Assembly: GCA_045121595.1 (NCBI GenBank)
Contig: JBGVGI010000063.1
Span: 1-41,021, forward strand
Length of the DNA: 41,021 bases
Reading direction: 5' to 3'
Source: Fumia sp045121595
GTDB lineage: Bacteria; Bacillota; Clostridia; Oscillospirales; Ruminococcaceae
Part shown: positions 1 to 7,935 of the stretch, piece by piece
Layout of the letters: every line of letters begins with the position of its first letter
How positions within the stretch are numbered: the stretch's first letter is position 1
Program-made: the position numbers and the translations under genes
The notes under the pieces: model-generated
What the model was told of the DNA's origin: nothing
Databases searched by the model: none
What the model saw: the letters and a program-made list of their open reading frames with translations, nothing else

Positions 1-141
1 GCGAATTTTTTACACACTGTTTTTCAGGTGTTTTTAAGGCAAAACCACAGTGAATACTTTGTGTATTCACGCGGATTTTGACAAAGAAACAACGGAAAAC
101 AGTAAGTAAAAAACGGGTTAGGATTTGTCGGTTATGCCTAA
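1..141. repeat. Partial copy of a MITE-like repeat (right part)
   Basis: Bases 1-140 match 40882-41021 with a single mismatch (A120 against C41001). The segment ends at 129-141 in a terminal inverted repeat whose complement, TTAGGCATAACCG, begins the other copy at 40743. It carries a small perfect hairpin (50-57 with 63-70). No believable coding sequence lies in it. The left part of this copy is outside the window. Confidence 0.8.
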
Positions 142-1361
142 TCTTTTATTTTTCTCATACGAAGGAATATAAAGATTGCTATAATCGGGAACAAAGCTCC
201 AATAAGCATACCCATTTTCATTCCAAGTTGCTCGGGTGTGAGCAAAAGATTCTCTGCCACGGCAGAGAATTTTTCATTTTCTATTATAATATCGGTTATA
301 ACTCCTACAAACTGTGAGCCGACAGAAGCACCCATATCCCCTCCCGACGCCATTATAGCATAGATAAAAACACCGCTTGAAGCAAATTTATCTGAAGCAA
401 TAAGAAGGCTTCCCGGCCACATCATCGAAACGCAAAATCCCGTAAATGCACAGGCTAAAAGTCCGATAACGGGGTTGTTGAAAATGGCTGCTGAAAGATA
501 GCATAAGAAAGCACCCACAGCACCGAGTACTAAAACCTTGCCTATATCCTTTCCGTACTTTGCATAAAGAGAACGGCCAAGGCCAAGCATAACAGAAAAA
601 AGTGCCACACCGAAAATATCACCGTAAAACTTCGGAATTAAAAGTGCTTTTTCAAGATAGCTTGAGCACCACTGCGCCATCGTGCATTCCGAAGCACCGC
701 CTAAAAATATTGCAAAAACACAAAGCCACAAAGTTTTATTTGCCATAAAGGTTTTAAGTCCCGATACCTTCCCCGTTGTTTTTATATCGGGGATTTCAGC
801 TTTCGCAAAAAGAATTACGGATATAAGAGGAATTATAAGCATTATAAAGGTAAGATACTGCCAATTCTCCGCTCCGAAAAGAAGGATATATGCCGTTGCA
901 ACAAAAATTACGCCTACCACACCCCATGCGTACATAGAATGAAGCTTACTCATCTCCCTTTCGGGATTATCCGACGGGATTTGTGCAACCACGGGGCTCA
1001 TCAATACTTCCGAAAGTCCTCCCGAAGCCGAGAAAATCACAGTACCAATCAAAAGTCCTGCGTAAACGTTTTTTAACAAAAACGGACTTACGGCATAAAT
1101 AATAAGACCCAATATTGCTAAAACGGGAGTGATTTTCACTGTTTTTGGAATATTAAATTTATGGGAAAAGAATGAAAACACAAGGTCAATCGAAAGCTGT
1201 GTTACAAAATTTATAACGATAAGTAGTCCTAAATGCGAATAGGATATACCATAAAGCGAACGGAACGTCATAAACAAAAGGGGCGGAAAATTTGCAATTA
1301 TCGCCATTGATATACCGACGAAATAGCACCCGTATTTTACTTTTTCATAAGATTTCTGCAT
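138..1361 (-). CDS. MFS transporter, probably for sugars
   Basis: This 407-residue protein is very hydrophobic, with about twelve membrane segments spread over its whole length, and has the size of a major facilitator superfamily permease. The pattern (short N-terminal tail, acidic/basic loop near the middle, a Gly-rich stretch around residues 215-225) fits the sugar/proton symporter type, but I cannot name the substrate. An AGGTG ribosome site precedes the ATG. Its promoter (TTGATT at 1403-1408, 17 bp, TAGAAT at 1380-1385, minus strand) lies back-to-back with that of the GH43-like gene, so the two are probably a transport/hydrolysis pair. The stop codon TAG lies inside the terminal repeat of the element at 1-141; the last four bases of the reading frame are shared with it. 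Confidence 0.8.
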   Translation of the reverse strand: MQKSYEKVKYGCYFVGISMAIIANFPPLLFMTFRSLYGISYSHLGLLIVINFVTQLSIDLVFSFFSHKFNIPKTVKITPVLAILGLIIYAVSPFLLKNVYAGLLIGTVIFSASGGLSEVLMSPVVAQIPSDNPEREMSKLHSMYAWGVVGVIFVATAYILLFGAENWQYLTFIMLIIPLISVILFAKAEIPDIKTTGKVSGLKTFMANKTLWLCVFAIFLGGASECTMAQWCSSYLEKALLIPKFYGDIFGVALFSVMLGLGRSLYAKYGKDIGKVLVLGAVGAFLCYLSAAIFNNPVIGLLACAFTGFCVSMMWPGSLLIASDKFASSGVFIYAIMASGGDMGASVGSQFVGVITDIIIENEKFSAVAENLLLTPEQLGMKMGMLIGALFPIIAIFIFLRMRKIKD

Positions 1362-1379
1362 AATTAATCACCTGACATA

Positions 1380-1408
1380 ATTCTAACAGAATGCGGCGTT
1401 AAAATCAA
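1380..1408 (-). promoter_or_regulatory. Promoter of the MFS transporter gene
   Basis: On the minus strand, TTGATT (1403-1408) and TAGAAT (1380-1385) are separated by 17 bp. The start codon follows about 20 bp further on. Confidence 0.55.
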
Positions 1409-1416
1409 TAAGTTTA

Positions 1417-1445
1417 TTGACTTTAAACCATTTTTATTATACAAT
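1417..1445 (+). promoter_or_regulatory. Promoter of the GH43-like gene
   Basis: TTGACT (1417-1422) and TACAAT (1440-1445) are separated by 17 bp. This decides the start of the next gene: the reading frame extends back into the promoter, so translation must begin at ATG 1468, giving a very short 5' leader. Confidence 0.65.
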
Positions 1446-1467
1446 TGACTTAAAGGAGAATGATATT

Positions 1468-2361
1468 ATGATTAAAAGAGAAAATTTAAGAATACGTGAC
1501 CCTTACGTCGTAGCGCACGAAGGCACATATTATATGTACGGCACCATAAACGAAGATAAAAATGATAAAAACTTATACGTTTTTTGCAGTAAAAACTTAG
1601 AAGAATGGGAAGAAGGCAAGGTAATCTTCACGCTTGCCCCAGACTCCTGGGCTGAAACTGACCTCTGGGCGCCCGAAGTACACCTTTACGAAGAAAAATT
1701 TTATATGTTCATCTCAATAAAAGGTAAAAACGGACTTCGCGGTACACAGATTTTAGTTTCCGATACTCCCGACGGCAAATTTATCCCCCTTAAAAATGCT
1801 CCGCAGACACCTCACGATAAAAGCTGTATTGACGGCACACTCTACGTTGAAAACGGAACGCCTTATATGGTGTTTTCCTCCGACTGGCCCGATAACTTTG
1901 AAAAAGACAAAGGCTGTTACGTAGGAAAAATTTCTGCAATCGAGCTTACAAAAGACCTTAAAGATTCTGTCGGTGAAGCATTTTTGCTCTTTGAATCCGA
2001 CGAAGCTCCCTGCTCTAAAAAAGCTCCCGCCGTTCACGAATACTTAGGTGAAACCGTTACCCGCTACGGCTCGGATGCTCCTTTTATCCAGAAGCTTTCT
2101 AACGGAAATCTTTTCCTTACCTGGTCTCCGATTCCTGATATGAACTATATCGTAGCAGCGGCAATTTCCGAAAACGGTATCAAAGGCGAATGGAAACATC
2201 TTGATAAGGAAATTTTTGATAAAAACGGTGGCCACGCAATGTTCTTTACAGACTTTGAGGGAAATCGTAAAATGTGTATTCACCATCCTGAACGATATCC
2301 CGATGAAAGAGCACTTTTTATTGACGTTATCGAAGAAAATGGTGAAATCAAAGTAAAATAA
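1468..2361 (+). CDS. Glycoside hydrolase family 43-like protein
   Basis: The 297-residue protein has the layout of a five-bladed GH43 beta-propeller. The N-terminal RDP motif (Asp11) is the usual place of the catalytic base, a second invariant-looking Asp lies in CIDG (Asp122), and a GSDAPF motif (Asp203) marks the next blade. WAPEV (residues 67-71) and KNGGHAM near the C-terminus are also typical. The family removes arabinose or xylose units from plant glycans. There is no signal peptide, so it should act on imported oligosaccharides. The start at 1468 is chosen for the AAAGGAG site at 1452-1458 and because upstream sequence is promoter. A divergent MFS gene may supply the substrate. The family call is firm; the substrate is not known, and the third catalytic residue could not be placed with confidence. 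Confidence 0.8.
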   Translation: MIKRENLRIRDPYVVAHEGTYYMYGTINEDKNDKNLYVFCSKNLEEWEEGKVIFTLAPDSWAETDLWAPEVHLYEEKFYMFISIKGKNGLRGTQILVSDTPDGKFIPLKNAPQTPHDKSCIDGTLYVENGTPYMVFSSDWPDNFEKDKGCYVGKISAIELTKDLKDSVGEAFLLFESDEAPCSKKAPAVHEYLGETVTRYGSDAPFIQKLSNGNLFLTWSPIPDMNYIVAAAISENGIKGEWKHLDKEIFDKNGGHAMFFTDFEGNRKMCIHHPERYPDERALFIDVIEENGEIKVK

Positions 2362-2364
2362 ATT

Positions 2365-2396
2365 AAAGCACGAAGTTTTCACTTCGTGCTTTTTTA
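2365..2396. terminator. Bidirectional terminator
   Basis: An 11-bp perfect stem (2365-2375 with 2382-2392) and a T run separate the convergent GH43-like and E2-like genes; the A run on the other side lets it work for both. Confidence 0.8.
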
Positions 2397-3263
2397 TTAG
2401 AATTCAAATTCAATTTCTTCACCCAGGGGTTTATCGAGAAGCTCAGGATTTTTGAAAAGATGCTTGATAAGTTTTAAAGAACGTGCAAAGTAAAATCCGT
2501 CTGCAATTCTCTCATCGAGGGTAACGCCTAAGTTCATAACGTCACGCACAACGATTTCACCGTTTTCGTCAACTGCGGTTTCTTTATGGATCTCACCGAT
2601 TGTCATAACGATACTGTTAGTGCCTATGTTGTTAAGATGATGATAAATCGCATTACATTTGATACTGCCTAAATTAGAAAGCAAAACGGTACAGTAGTTG
2701 GTGTCAACGTCGGTAATAAACTTTGGCATCCAGCCGTGAGCATCAAGGAAACGCAAAAGTCCCATAACGATATTCATTAAAAACTTCGGGAAATATTTGA
2801 TGATGTTTAAGATATCGTCAGGGCCTGAGCCTTTATCTTCTCTTTTGGCTTCAACTACCTTAGGGGTAAGCCAGTCGGTAATTGCGCAGACGTTCTCATG
2901 ATCTTTGGGTTTATAAAACATAAGAGTTTCTTCTGCATGGTCGGAAAAGCGTTTTTTTGCAACGAATCCCATAGAAATCTCTTTACGCATATAATATCTC
3001 TTGCCCGAAATATATCTGTTCATCAACGGACGCATTTTTATAGTTCTTGCAACTGCGGCAAGTACACAGTGGAAAACCGTAACCTTTCTTTCGCCCGAAG
3101 CATTTTTGTCTGCAACGTACTTTAAAAGCTCGGTTACGTCAATTTTTTCATTTATATATACTTCAGCCTCTGTTCTCTTGGGCATAAGATAAGTCATATA
3201 GTAATGCATTCCGTCCATATCACGCAAACGGTAAGCATCTCGTCTGTCGCCGAATTTCTTCAT
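2397..3263 (-). CDS. Stand-alone E2-type acyltransferase domain protein, catalytic His replaced
   Basis: The 288 residues correspond to the catalytic domain of 2-oxo acid dehydrogenase E2 subunits (chloramphenicol-acetyltransferase fold). Matching features are SNLGSI near residue 196, the following TIGEI strand, an ENGEIV turn, and a C-terminal helix ending in NPELLDKP. No lipoyl or E1/E3-binding domain is present and no dehydrogenase genes are nearby. The E2 signature DHRxxDG reads DERIADG (residues 250-256), so the His that deprotonates coenzyme A is Glu251 while Asp255 and Gly256 remain. It may therefore be a non-acetylating relative, perhaps binding or regulatory. A purine-rich AGGGTGG site precedes the ATG. 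Fold assignment is good; function is unknown. Confidence 0.75.
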   Translation of the reverse strand: MKKFGDRRDAYRLRDMDGMHYYMTYLMPKRTEAEVYINEKIDVTELLKYVADKNASGERKVTVFHCVLAAVARTIKMRPLMNRYISGKRYYMRKEISMGFVAKKRFSDHAEETLMFYKPKDHENVCAITDWLTPKVVEAKREDKGSGPDDILNIIKYFPKFLMNIVMGLLRFLDAHGWMPKFITDVDTNYCTVLLSNLGSIKCNAIYHHLNNIGTNSIVMTIGEIHKETAVDENGEIVVRDVMNLGVTLDERIADGFYFARSLKLIKHLFKNPELLDKPLGEEIEFEF

Positions 3264-3293
3264 AAAACCACCCTTAAAATTTCATTTTTTATT

Positions 3294-3322
3294 AATATAT
3301 CACATTTTAAGGATTTTGGCAA
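3294..3322 (-). promoter_or_regulatory. Promoter of the E2-like gene
   Basis: On the minus strand TTGCCA (3317-3322) and TATATT (3294-3299) are 17 bp apart. Confidence 0.5.
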
Positions 3323-3389
3323 GTGTAATAGCTTTTCCGTTGTATTTTTTCAGCATCAAACAGATTTTTTTATTTTTTTAAAAAAACTC

Positions 3390-3418
3390 TTGACAAATCA
3401 TATTTTTAAGTGTAAAAT
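3390..3418 (+). promoter_or_regulatory. Promoter of the tRNA-Ser gene
   Basis: A consensus TTGACA (3390-3395) and TAAAAT (3413-3418) with a 17-bp spacer lie about 27 bp before the mature tRNA. Confidence 0.7.
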
Positions 3419-3445
3419 AATAAAAGTCGTCAAAAGACATTATAT

Positions 3446-3538
3446 GGAGAAGTCGCCTAGCTTGGTTTATGGCGCACGACTGGAACTCGTGTATGGGTTA
3501 ATAGCTCATCGAGGGTTCGAATCCCTCCTTCTCCGCCA
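3446..3538 (+). tRNA. tRNA-Ser (anticodon GGA)
   Basis: The cloverleaf is clear: acceptor stem GGAGAAG (3446-3452) pairs with CTTCTCC (3528-3534); the anticodon stem CACGA (3475-3479) pairs with TCGTG (3487-3491) around a seven-base loop with anticodon GGA at 3482-3484; a long variable arm of the serine type follows; the T arm GAGGGTTCGAATCCCTC and an encoded CCA (3536-3538) complete it. It reads UCC and UCU codons. Confidence 0.95.
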
Positions 3539-3540
3539 GA

Positions 3541-3575
3541 AAAAAGCAATGTACCGTAAGGTATGTTGCTTTTTT
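3541..3575 (+). terminator. Terminator of tRNA-Ser
   Basis: AAAAAGCAA pairs with TTGCTTTTT around a short extended stem and ends in a T run, right after the tRNA. Confidence 0.75.
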
Positions 3576-3686
3576 ATGTTTTGCGAGGGATTCGAACGGG
3601 TTTGGGAGTGAATGACAGTCCGGTGGACTGTCAGAGCCAAACCCTGACCGAGCCCGCAGGCGAGACCGAATCCCTCCTTCTCCGCC

Positions 3687-3725
3687 AAAAAATAACTACT
3701 CACTTTTGTGGGTAGTTATTTTTTT
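3687..3725 (+). terminator. Terminator of the second tRNA-tail unit
   Basis: AATAACTAC pairs with GTAGTTATT around a short loop and is followed by seven T. Confidence 0.65.
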
Positions 3726-3785
3726 GTTGTTAGATTCTAGGGGGATTCGAACGGGTTTGGGAGTAAATTCATTTTTTAAAATAAA

Positions 3786-3816
3786 AAAACCTACTCACTT
3801 TTCGTGAGTAGGTTTT
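3786..3816. terminator. Terminator after ilvA
   Basis: A perfect 13-bp stem (3786-3798 with 3804-3816) sits just beyond the ilvA stop; on the minus strand it ends in a T run. Confidence 0.8.
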
Positions 3817-3819
3817 AAT

Positions 3820-5019
3820 TTATCTTTCTACAATCTTATAACCTGCTTCGGCTAATGCTTTTTTAATCATTTCAACGTGTTCGTGATCCCTTGTTTCCAT
3901 TCTCAGACGCAAGAAGCAGGAATTGATATCCATATTTTCATCGGAACGATCGTGACGTACAGATACAACGTTTGCACCGAGTTTTGCGATAATTGTGGAA
4001 ACTTCCTGAAGCTGACCAGGTTTATCAACAAGTGCGATTGTGATATCGGAAGAACGGCCTGATTTCAAAAGACCACGGCTGATTACCCTTGAAAGGATGG
4101 TAACGTCAATGTTACCGCCAGAGATAACACAGGCAACCTTTTTGCCCTTGATATCAACTTTATTGAACATTGCAGCGGCAACAGAAACAGCACCTGCACC
4201 CTCAGCAATCATCTTCTGTTTTTCGATAAGAGTAAGAATTGCGGTTGAAATTTCGTCGTCGGTTACGGTAACGATTTCGTCAACGTATTTGTTGCAGAGT
4301 TCGAATGTATTGTTACCGGGATGTTTTACAGCAATACCATCGGCAATAGTGTTAACCCCATCCAGAGTAATCTGTTCACCTTTTTTGCGGGATTCATACA
4401 TTGAAGGAGCGCCTGCAGCCTGAACACCGTAAACCTTGATGTTGGGATTCAAAGATTTAACTGCAAAAGCGATACCTGAGATAAGTCCGCCACCGCCGAT
4501 AGGTACGATAACTGCATCTAAGTCGGGGAGCTGCTGAATAAGTTCAAGACCTATTGTACCCTGACCTGCGATAACGTCAAGATCATCGTAAGGATGAATA
4601 AAGGTCATTTTCTTTTCGTCACGGATTTCGATAGCTTTGTTGTAAGCATCGTCATAAACGCCCTTAACGAGCAAAACGTCAGCGCCGTAGCTCTTTGTAG
4701 CTTCCACTTTTGAGATGGGAGCACCATCAGGGATACAGATAAGAGGCTTTATTCCGCATTCTTTAGCAGCGAGTGCCACACCCTGAGCGTGGTTACCCGC
4801 AGAACATGCGATAACGCCACAAGCTTTTTCTTCGTCTGTAAGCTGAGAGATTTTAAAATAAGCACCTCTCACTTTAAATGAACCGGTAACCTGAAGGTTT
4901 TCAGTTTTAAGATAAACTTCACTTTCGGGGTTGATAATGGGAGCGGCGATAACGTCTGTCGGTCTTATAACTTTTTTAAGGACGTACGATGCCTGATAAA
5001 CTTTATCTAAAGTCAACAT
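3820..5019 (-). CDS. ilvA: Threonine ammonia-lyase (threonine deaminase)
   Basis: The enzyme converts L-threonine to 2-oxobutanoate and ammonia, the entry to isoleucine. The PLP-binding lysine is Lys49 in GSFKVRGA, the SAGNHAQG substrate loop and the GGGGL phosphate-binding loop are present, and an ACT domain occupies about residues 325-399. With 399 residues and a single ACT domain it is of the shorter type found in many Gram-positive bacteria, not the double-ACT E. coli IlvA. It is last in ilvB-ilvN-ilvA, 11 bp after ilvN with a TAGGAGG site, so it shares the isoleucine T-box. That context favours a biosynthetic role, although this length class is often annotated as catabolic. Confidence 0.93.
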   Translation of the reverse strand: MLTLDKVYQASYVLKKVIRPTDVIAAPIINPESEVYLKTENLQVTGSFKVRGAYFKISQLTDEEKACGVIACSAGNHAQGVALAAKECGIKPLICIPDGAPISKVEATKSYGADVLLVKGVYDDAYNKAIEIRDEKKMTFIHPYDDLDVIAGQGTIGLELIQQLPDLDAVIVPIGGGGLISGIAFAVKSLNPNIKVYGVQAAGAPSMYESRKKGEQITLDGVNTIADGIAVKHPGNNTFELCNKYVDEIVTVTDDEISTAILTLIEKQKMIAEGAGAVSVAAAMFNKVDIKGKKVACVISGGNIDVTILSRVISRGLLKSGRSSDITIALVDKPGQLQEVSTIIAKLGANVVSVRHDRSDENMDINSCFLRLRMETRDHEHVEMIKKALAEAGYKIVER

Positions 5020-5030
5020 AAAAATTCCTC

Positions 5031-5507
5031 CTAAATAGTCATTGCCATAGCACCTGTGCGGAGAATTTTTTCAATTCCGTAAGGTTTAAAAAGTTCTACA
5101 AAAGAGTTAAGTGTTTTAGCATCACTTGCAAGTTCAAGTATCATTGAGTTCTCGGAAACGTTTAAAACGTCTGCGTGGAAAACGTTTGCGATTGCAACTA
5201 AATGCGCATTGGTTTCGGAAGTTCTCGTAACCTTGATAAGGAGATATTCCCTTACAACGGCATCCTCATCATTTAAAACGTCAACGGCAATAATATCGTG
5301 AAGTTTGCAAAGCTGTTTTTCAACCTGTCTTACAATCTTGTCATTGCCTTTTACAACGATGATAACTCGTGAAGTTTCGGAGTCTTCACTCTGTGCCGCA
5401 ACGATACTTAAAATGTTATAACCACGGCGGCTGAAAAGTCCTGCAATTCTCAAAAGAACGCCTGAATTATTCTGTGCAGTAACCGATAAAAGATATTCCT
5501 TTTCCAT
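5031..5507 (-). CDS. ilvN: Acetolactate synthase small (regulatory) subunit
   Basis: The 158-residue protein is the ACT-domain regulatory subunit that activates the catalytic subunit and confers valine feedback inhibition. It opens with the typical LSVTAQNNSGVLLRIAGLFSRRG-like ACT segment and has a second domain from about residue 80. The start is the ATG at 5507, whose A is the last base of the ilvB stop TAA; a GGGAGG site lies inside the ilvB end. An upstream in-frame ATG would give five more residues but has no ribosome site. Confidence 0.93.
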   Translation of the reverse strand: MEKEYLLSVTAQNNSGVLLRIAGLFSRRGYNILSIVAAQSEDSETSRVIIVVKGNDKIVRQVEKQLCKLHDIIAVDVLNDEDAVVREYLLIKVTRTSETNAHLVAIANVFHADVLNVSENSMILELASDAKTLNSFVELFKPYGIEKILRTGAMAMTI

Positions 5508-7192
5508 TATTTTGCCTCCCATTTCATTTCCAAGATAGGCTGTTCAACCGAAGCACCTGCAGGTACCATCGGCAAAACGTTGATATCTCTACTTATCTTA
5601 CAGTTGATAAATACGGGGCCGTTGTAGCTTAACGCTTCTTCCAGAACAGGCTTTATATCTTCTCTTTTTGCGATTGTGAGCGCTTTAACGCCATAAGCTT
5701 CGGCAAGACGCTCATAATCAGTCTTTTTCTCTAAAGTTGTCTGAGAAAATCTTCCGTCATAGAAAAGCTTCTGCCACTGACGTACCATACCTAAAACTTC
5801 GTTATTAAAGAGAAGCTCGATAACGGGAATATTGTATTTTGCCGCAGTTGAAAGCTCGTTTGCATTCATATGGAAACTGCCGTCACCTGCAACGTTGATT
5901 ACACGTTTATCGGGGTTTGCAACCTGAGCACCGAGTGATGCGCCAAGTCCGAAGCCCATTGTACCAAGACCACCAGAAGTCACAAACTGACGGGGATTTT
6001 TATAGCTGTAAAACTGTGCAGCCCACATCTGATGCTGACCTACTTCAGTTGAAATAATAGCTTCGGAGTTTGTGAGCTTTGCAAGACATTCAAGCACTTC
6101 CTGAGGTGTAATTGAAGTCTCAGCATCTGCTTTCTGTGAAAGAGGATATTCCTGCTTCCATGCGTAAATATTGCCCATCCACTCACTGTTTCTTGACTTT
6201 TTGAGGGATTTCAAAAGTTCTTTGATAATAGCTTTTGCATCACCTTTAAGTCTTATATCAACGTCAACGTTTTTATTGAATTCCGCAGGGTCAATATCTA
6301 TCTGCAAAATCGGACAATGCTTTGCAAAAAGTGAGGTGTTGCAGGTAACTCTATCGGAAAAACGAGTACCCACTGCAATAAGCAAATCGCAGTCAGCAAT
6401 AGCCAAAGAAGCAGTTTTTGTTCCGTGCATACCAAGCATGCCGATATAACGGGGGTTTGTCTGATCAAATCCACCCTGACACATCAAAGAACAGGAAACG
6501 GGAGCGTCTAAAGTTTCTGCTAACATTGAAAGTTCTTCACAAGCTTCCGACAAAAGCACGCCACCACCTGCGTAAATAAGGGGTTTTTCACTTTCCGAAA
6601 GAAGCTCTACTGCCTTTTCCATCCATTCCTCAGGTGGCAGAGGGAGTTCTTTAAAGTTATTGATTTCTTTTGGTGTGTATTCGATTTTAGCACCTGTGAT
6701 ATCTTTAGGAATATCAATCAAAACAGGCCCTTTTCTTCCCGTATTTGCAATAAAGAAAGCTTCCCTTATAGTATCGGCAAGGTCCTTAATATCCTTAACT
6801 ATGTAGTTATGTTTTGTAATCGGCATCGTGATACCTGTGATATCAACTTCCTGAAAACTGTCAAGACCGAGTAAATCGCGGTTTACGTTACCCGTAATAG
6901 CAACCATTGGCACAGAATCCATATACGCCGTTGCGATACCCGTTACAAGGTTTGTTGCACCTGGACCCGAAGTTGCGATACATACGCCCGTCTTACCGCT
7001 TGAACGCGCATAGCCGTCGGCTGCATGAGCCGCACCTTGCTCGTGAGCTGTAAGAATATGGTTAATTCTGTCACTATACTCATAAAGTGCATCATAAATG
7101 TTTAAAACTGCGCCTCCGGGATAACCGAAAACGGTATCTACTTTCTGCTCAAGCAGACATTCCATAATAATCTGTGCGCCTGTAAGTATCAT
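5507..7192 (-). CDS. ilvB: Acetolactate synthase large (catalytic) subunit
   Basis: This thiamine-diphosphate and FAD enzyme joins two pyruvates, or pyruvate and 2-oxobutanoate, in branched-chain amino acid synthesis. The catalytic Glu51 (HEQGAAHAADGYAR), the FAD-binding middle domain and the GDGSFHMN...N thiamine/Mg motif in the C-terminal third are all present. Its 561 residues match the family. GAGGAG precedes the ATG. It heads the operon ilvB-ilvN-ilvA behind a T-box leader, so expression should rise when isoleucyl-tRNA is uncharged. Confidence 0.95.
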   Translation of the reverse strand: MILTGAQIIMECLLEQKVDTVFGYPGGAVLNIYDALYEYSDRINHILTAHEQGAAHAADGYARSSGKTGVCIATSGPGATNLVTGIATAYMDSVPMVAITGNVNRDLLGLDSFQEVDITGITMPITKHNYIVKDIKDLADTIREAFFIANTGRKGPVLIDIPKDITGAKIEYTPKEINNFKELPLPPEEWMEKAVELLSESEKPLIYAGGGVLLSEACEELSMLAETLDAPVSCSLMCQGGFDQTNPRYIGMLGMHGTKTASLAIADCDLLIAVGTRFSDRVTCNTSLFAKHCPILQIDIDPAEFNKNVDVDIRLKGDAKAIIKELLKSLKKSRNSEWMGNIYAWKQEYPLSQKADAETSITPQEVLECLAKLTNSEAIISTEVGQHQMWAAQFYSYKNPRQFVTSGGLGTMGFGLGASLGAQVANPDKRVINVAGDGSFHMNANELSTAAKYNIPVIELLFNNEVLGMVRQWQKLFYDGRFSQTTLEKKTDYERLAEAYGVKALTIAKREDIKPVLEEALSYNGPVFINCKISRDINVLPMVPAGASVEQPILEMKWEAK

Positions 7193-7465
7193 TAAAATTC
7201 TCCTCTCAAAAACAAAAAAACTTTCATCTCATAAGAGATGAAAGTTATACTTCCATGGTACCACTCTTGTTGCCGTAAGGCCACTCAATCACATCAAACA
7301 ATGTGCTTCCCGTAACGGAGGAAACCGTACCTGCTTACTCTCAAAAATTTCAGCGGTCTGCTCGAGGGTGATTTATCTTTAATGGCACTGCTGTTTTTCA
7401 CCTGCCAACAGCTCTCTGAAAGTACTTAAATAAAGACTTGTCCCTGTCTATGCATTTATTCTATG
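7193..7465 (-). promoter_or_regulatory. T-box leader, isoleucine type, of ilvBNA
   Basis: This 5' leader fills most of the 356-bp gap before ilvB. It contains the T-box core AGTGGTACCATGG (7253-7265, minus strand) and a terminator stem CTTTCATCTC/GAGATGAAAG (7221-7244) with a T run. Upstream, an AGAGAG stem I element is followed by ATCACCCTCGAGC, where ATC is in the usual place of the specifier codon, that is isoleucine. This agrees with the downstream genes. Uncharged tRNA-Ile should stabilise the antiterminator. Confidence 0.88.
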
Positions 7466-7471
7466 TCATAT

Positions 7472-7500
7472 AGAATAATACTTTTTTTAAAAATTGTCAA
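7472..7500 (-). promoter_or_regulatory. Promoter of the ilvBNA operon
   Basis: TTGACA (7495-7500) and TATTCT (7472-7477) on the minus strand are 17 bp apart and lead into the T-box leader. Confidence 0.7.
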
Positions 7501-7519
7501 GACTTTTTTGCTATTTATA

Positions 7520-7528
7520 TGGTATAAT
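7520..7528 (+). promoter_or_regulatory. Extended -10 promoter of the thioesterase gene
   Basis: TGGTATAAT is an extended -10 element 20 bp before the start codon; no good -35 is seen at the right distance. Confidence 0.45.
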
Positions 7529-7548
7529 AGGAAGTAAGAGGTGATTTT

Positions 7549-7935
7549 ATGAAAAAAATTTCAGATTCTTATACAGAACAGGTGCAGATAGTACTGCCCG
7601 AACACACAAACGGATACGGACGACTTTTTGGAGGTACACTTATATCCTGGATTGATATTGTAGCAAGTGTAGTGGCAAGGCGCCATTCAGGATGCAACGT
7701 TACAACTGTAACAGTTGATAACCTTGTTTTTAAAGCTCCCGCCCATTTAAACGATACCATTTTGCTCTGCGGACAGCTTGTAAGCGTAGGTAACACATCA
7801 ATGCAGGTAAAGGTTGAAACCTTTGTGGAAAAATTAAGCGGTAGCCGTACTCTTATAAACACGGCTTATTTAAAAATGGTGGCTCTTGACAAAGACGAAA
7901 AGCCGACAAAAGTTCCAGGGTTACTCGTACCTTAA
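7549..7935 (+). CDS. Acyl-CoA thioesterase, hotdog fold
   Basis: The 128-residue protein has the hotdog thioesterase pattern of the YciA/BACH type: LPEHTNGYGRLFGGTLISWID at residues 16-36 forms the central helix region, with the Asp at its end in the catalytic position, followed by the TVDNLVFKAPAH strand. It would hydrolyse acyl-CoA esters in the cytosol. AGAGGTG precedes the ATG. Its last 15 bases overlap the end of the convergent permease gene and no terminator lies between them. Confidence 0.85.
   Translation: MKKISDSYTEQVQIVLPEHTNGYGRLFGGTLISWIDIVASVVARRHSGCNVTTVTVDNLVFKAPAHLNDTILLCGQLVSVGNTSMQVKVETFVEKLSGSRTLINTAYLKMVALDKDEKPTKVPGLLVP

Larger units (their letters stand above)
3518..3764 (+). 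repeat. Tandem tRNA-tail / terminator / fold-back units
   Basis: Two units share the same order. Each begins with a perfect 21-base copy of the tRNA-Ser 3' end (3518-3538 and 3667-3687), continues with a terminator hairpin of different sequence, and ends with a perfect 23-base repeat (3587-3609 and 3742-3764). The sequence between 3587 and 3675 folds back strongly: GGGATTCG with CGAATCCC, GGGTTTGG with CCAAACCC, and an inner perfect hairpin GACAGTCC/GGACTGTC. The second tRNA tail has no tRNA body before it. Short reading frames over this region are shadows of the tRNA. Confidence 0.75.

Noticed and set aside
78..317. 79-residue plus-strand frame at the window start
   Set aside because: It runs through the repeat element and antisense to the MFS gene, has no ribosome site, and reads as low-quality shadow sequence.
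3506..3703. 65-residue minus-strand frame ending RRRRDSNPR
   Set aside because: It is the antisense reading of the tRNA-Ser 3' end and its tail modules; such tRNA shadows are often mis-annotated as proteins.
7549..7935. Frameshift or fusion at the thioesterase/permease junction
   Set aside because: The genes are on opposite strands and simply overlap by 15 bases at their 3' ends; both end in normal family C-termini.
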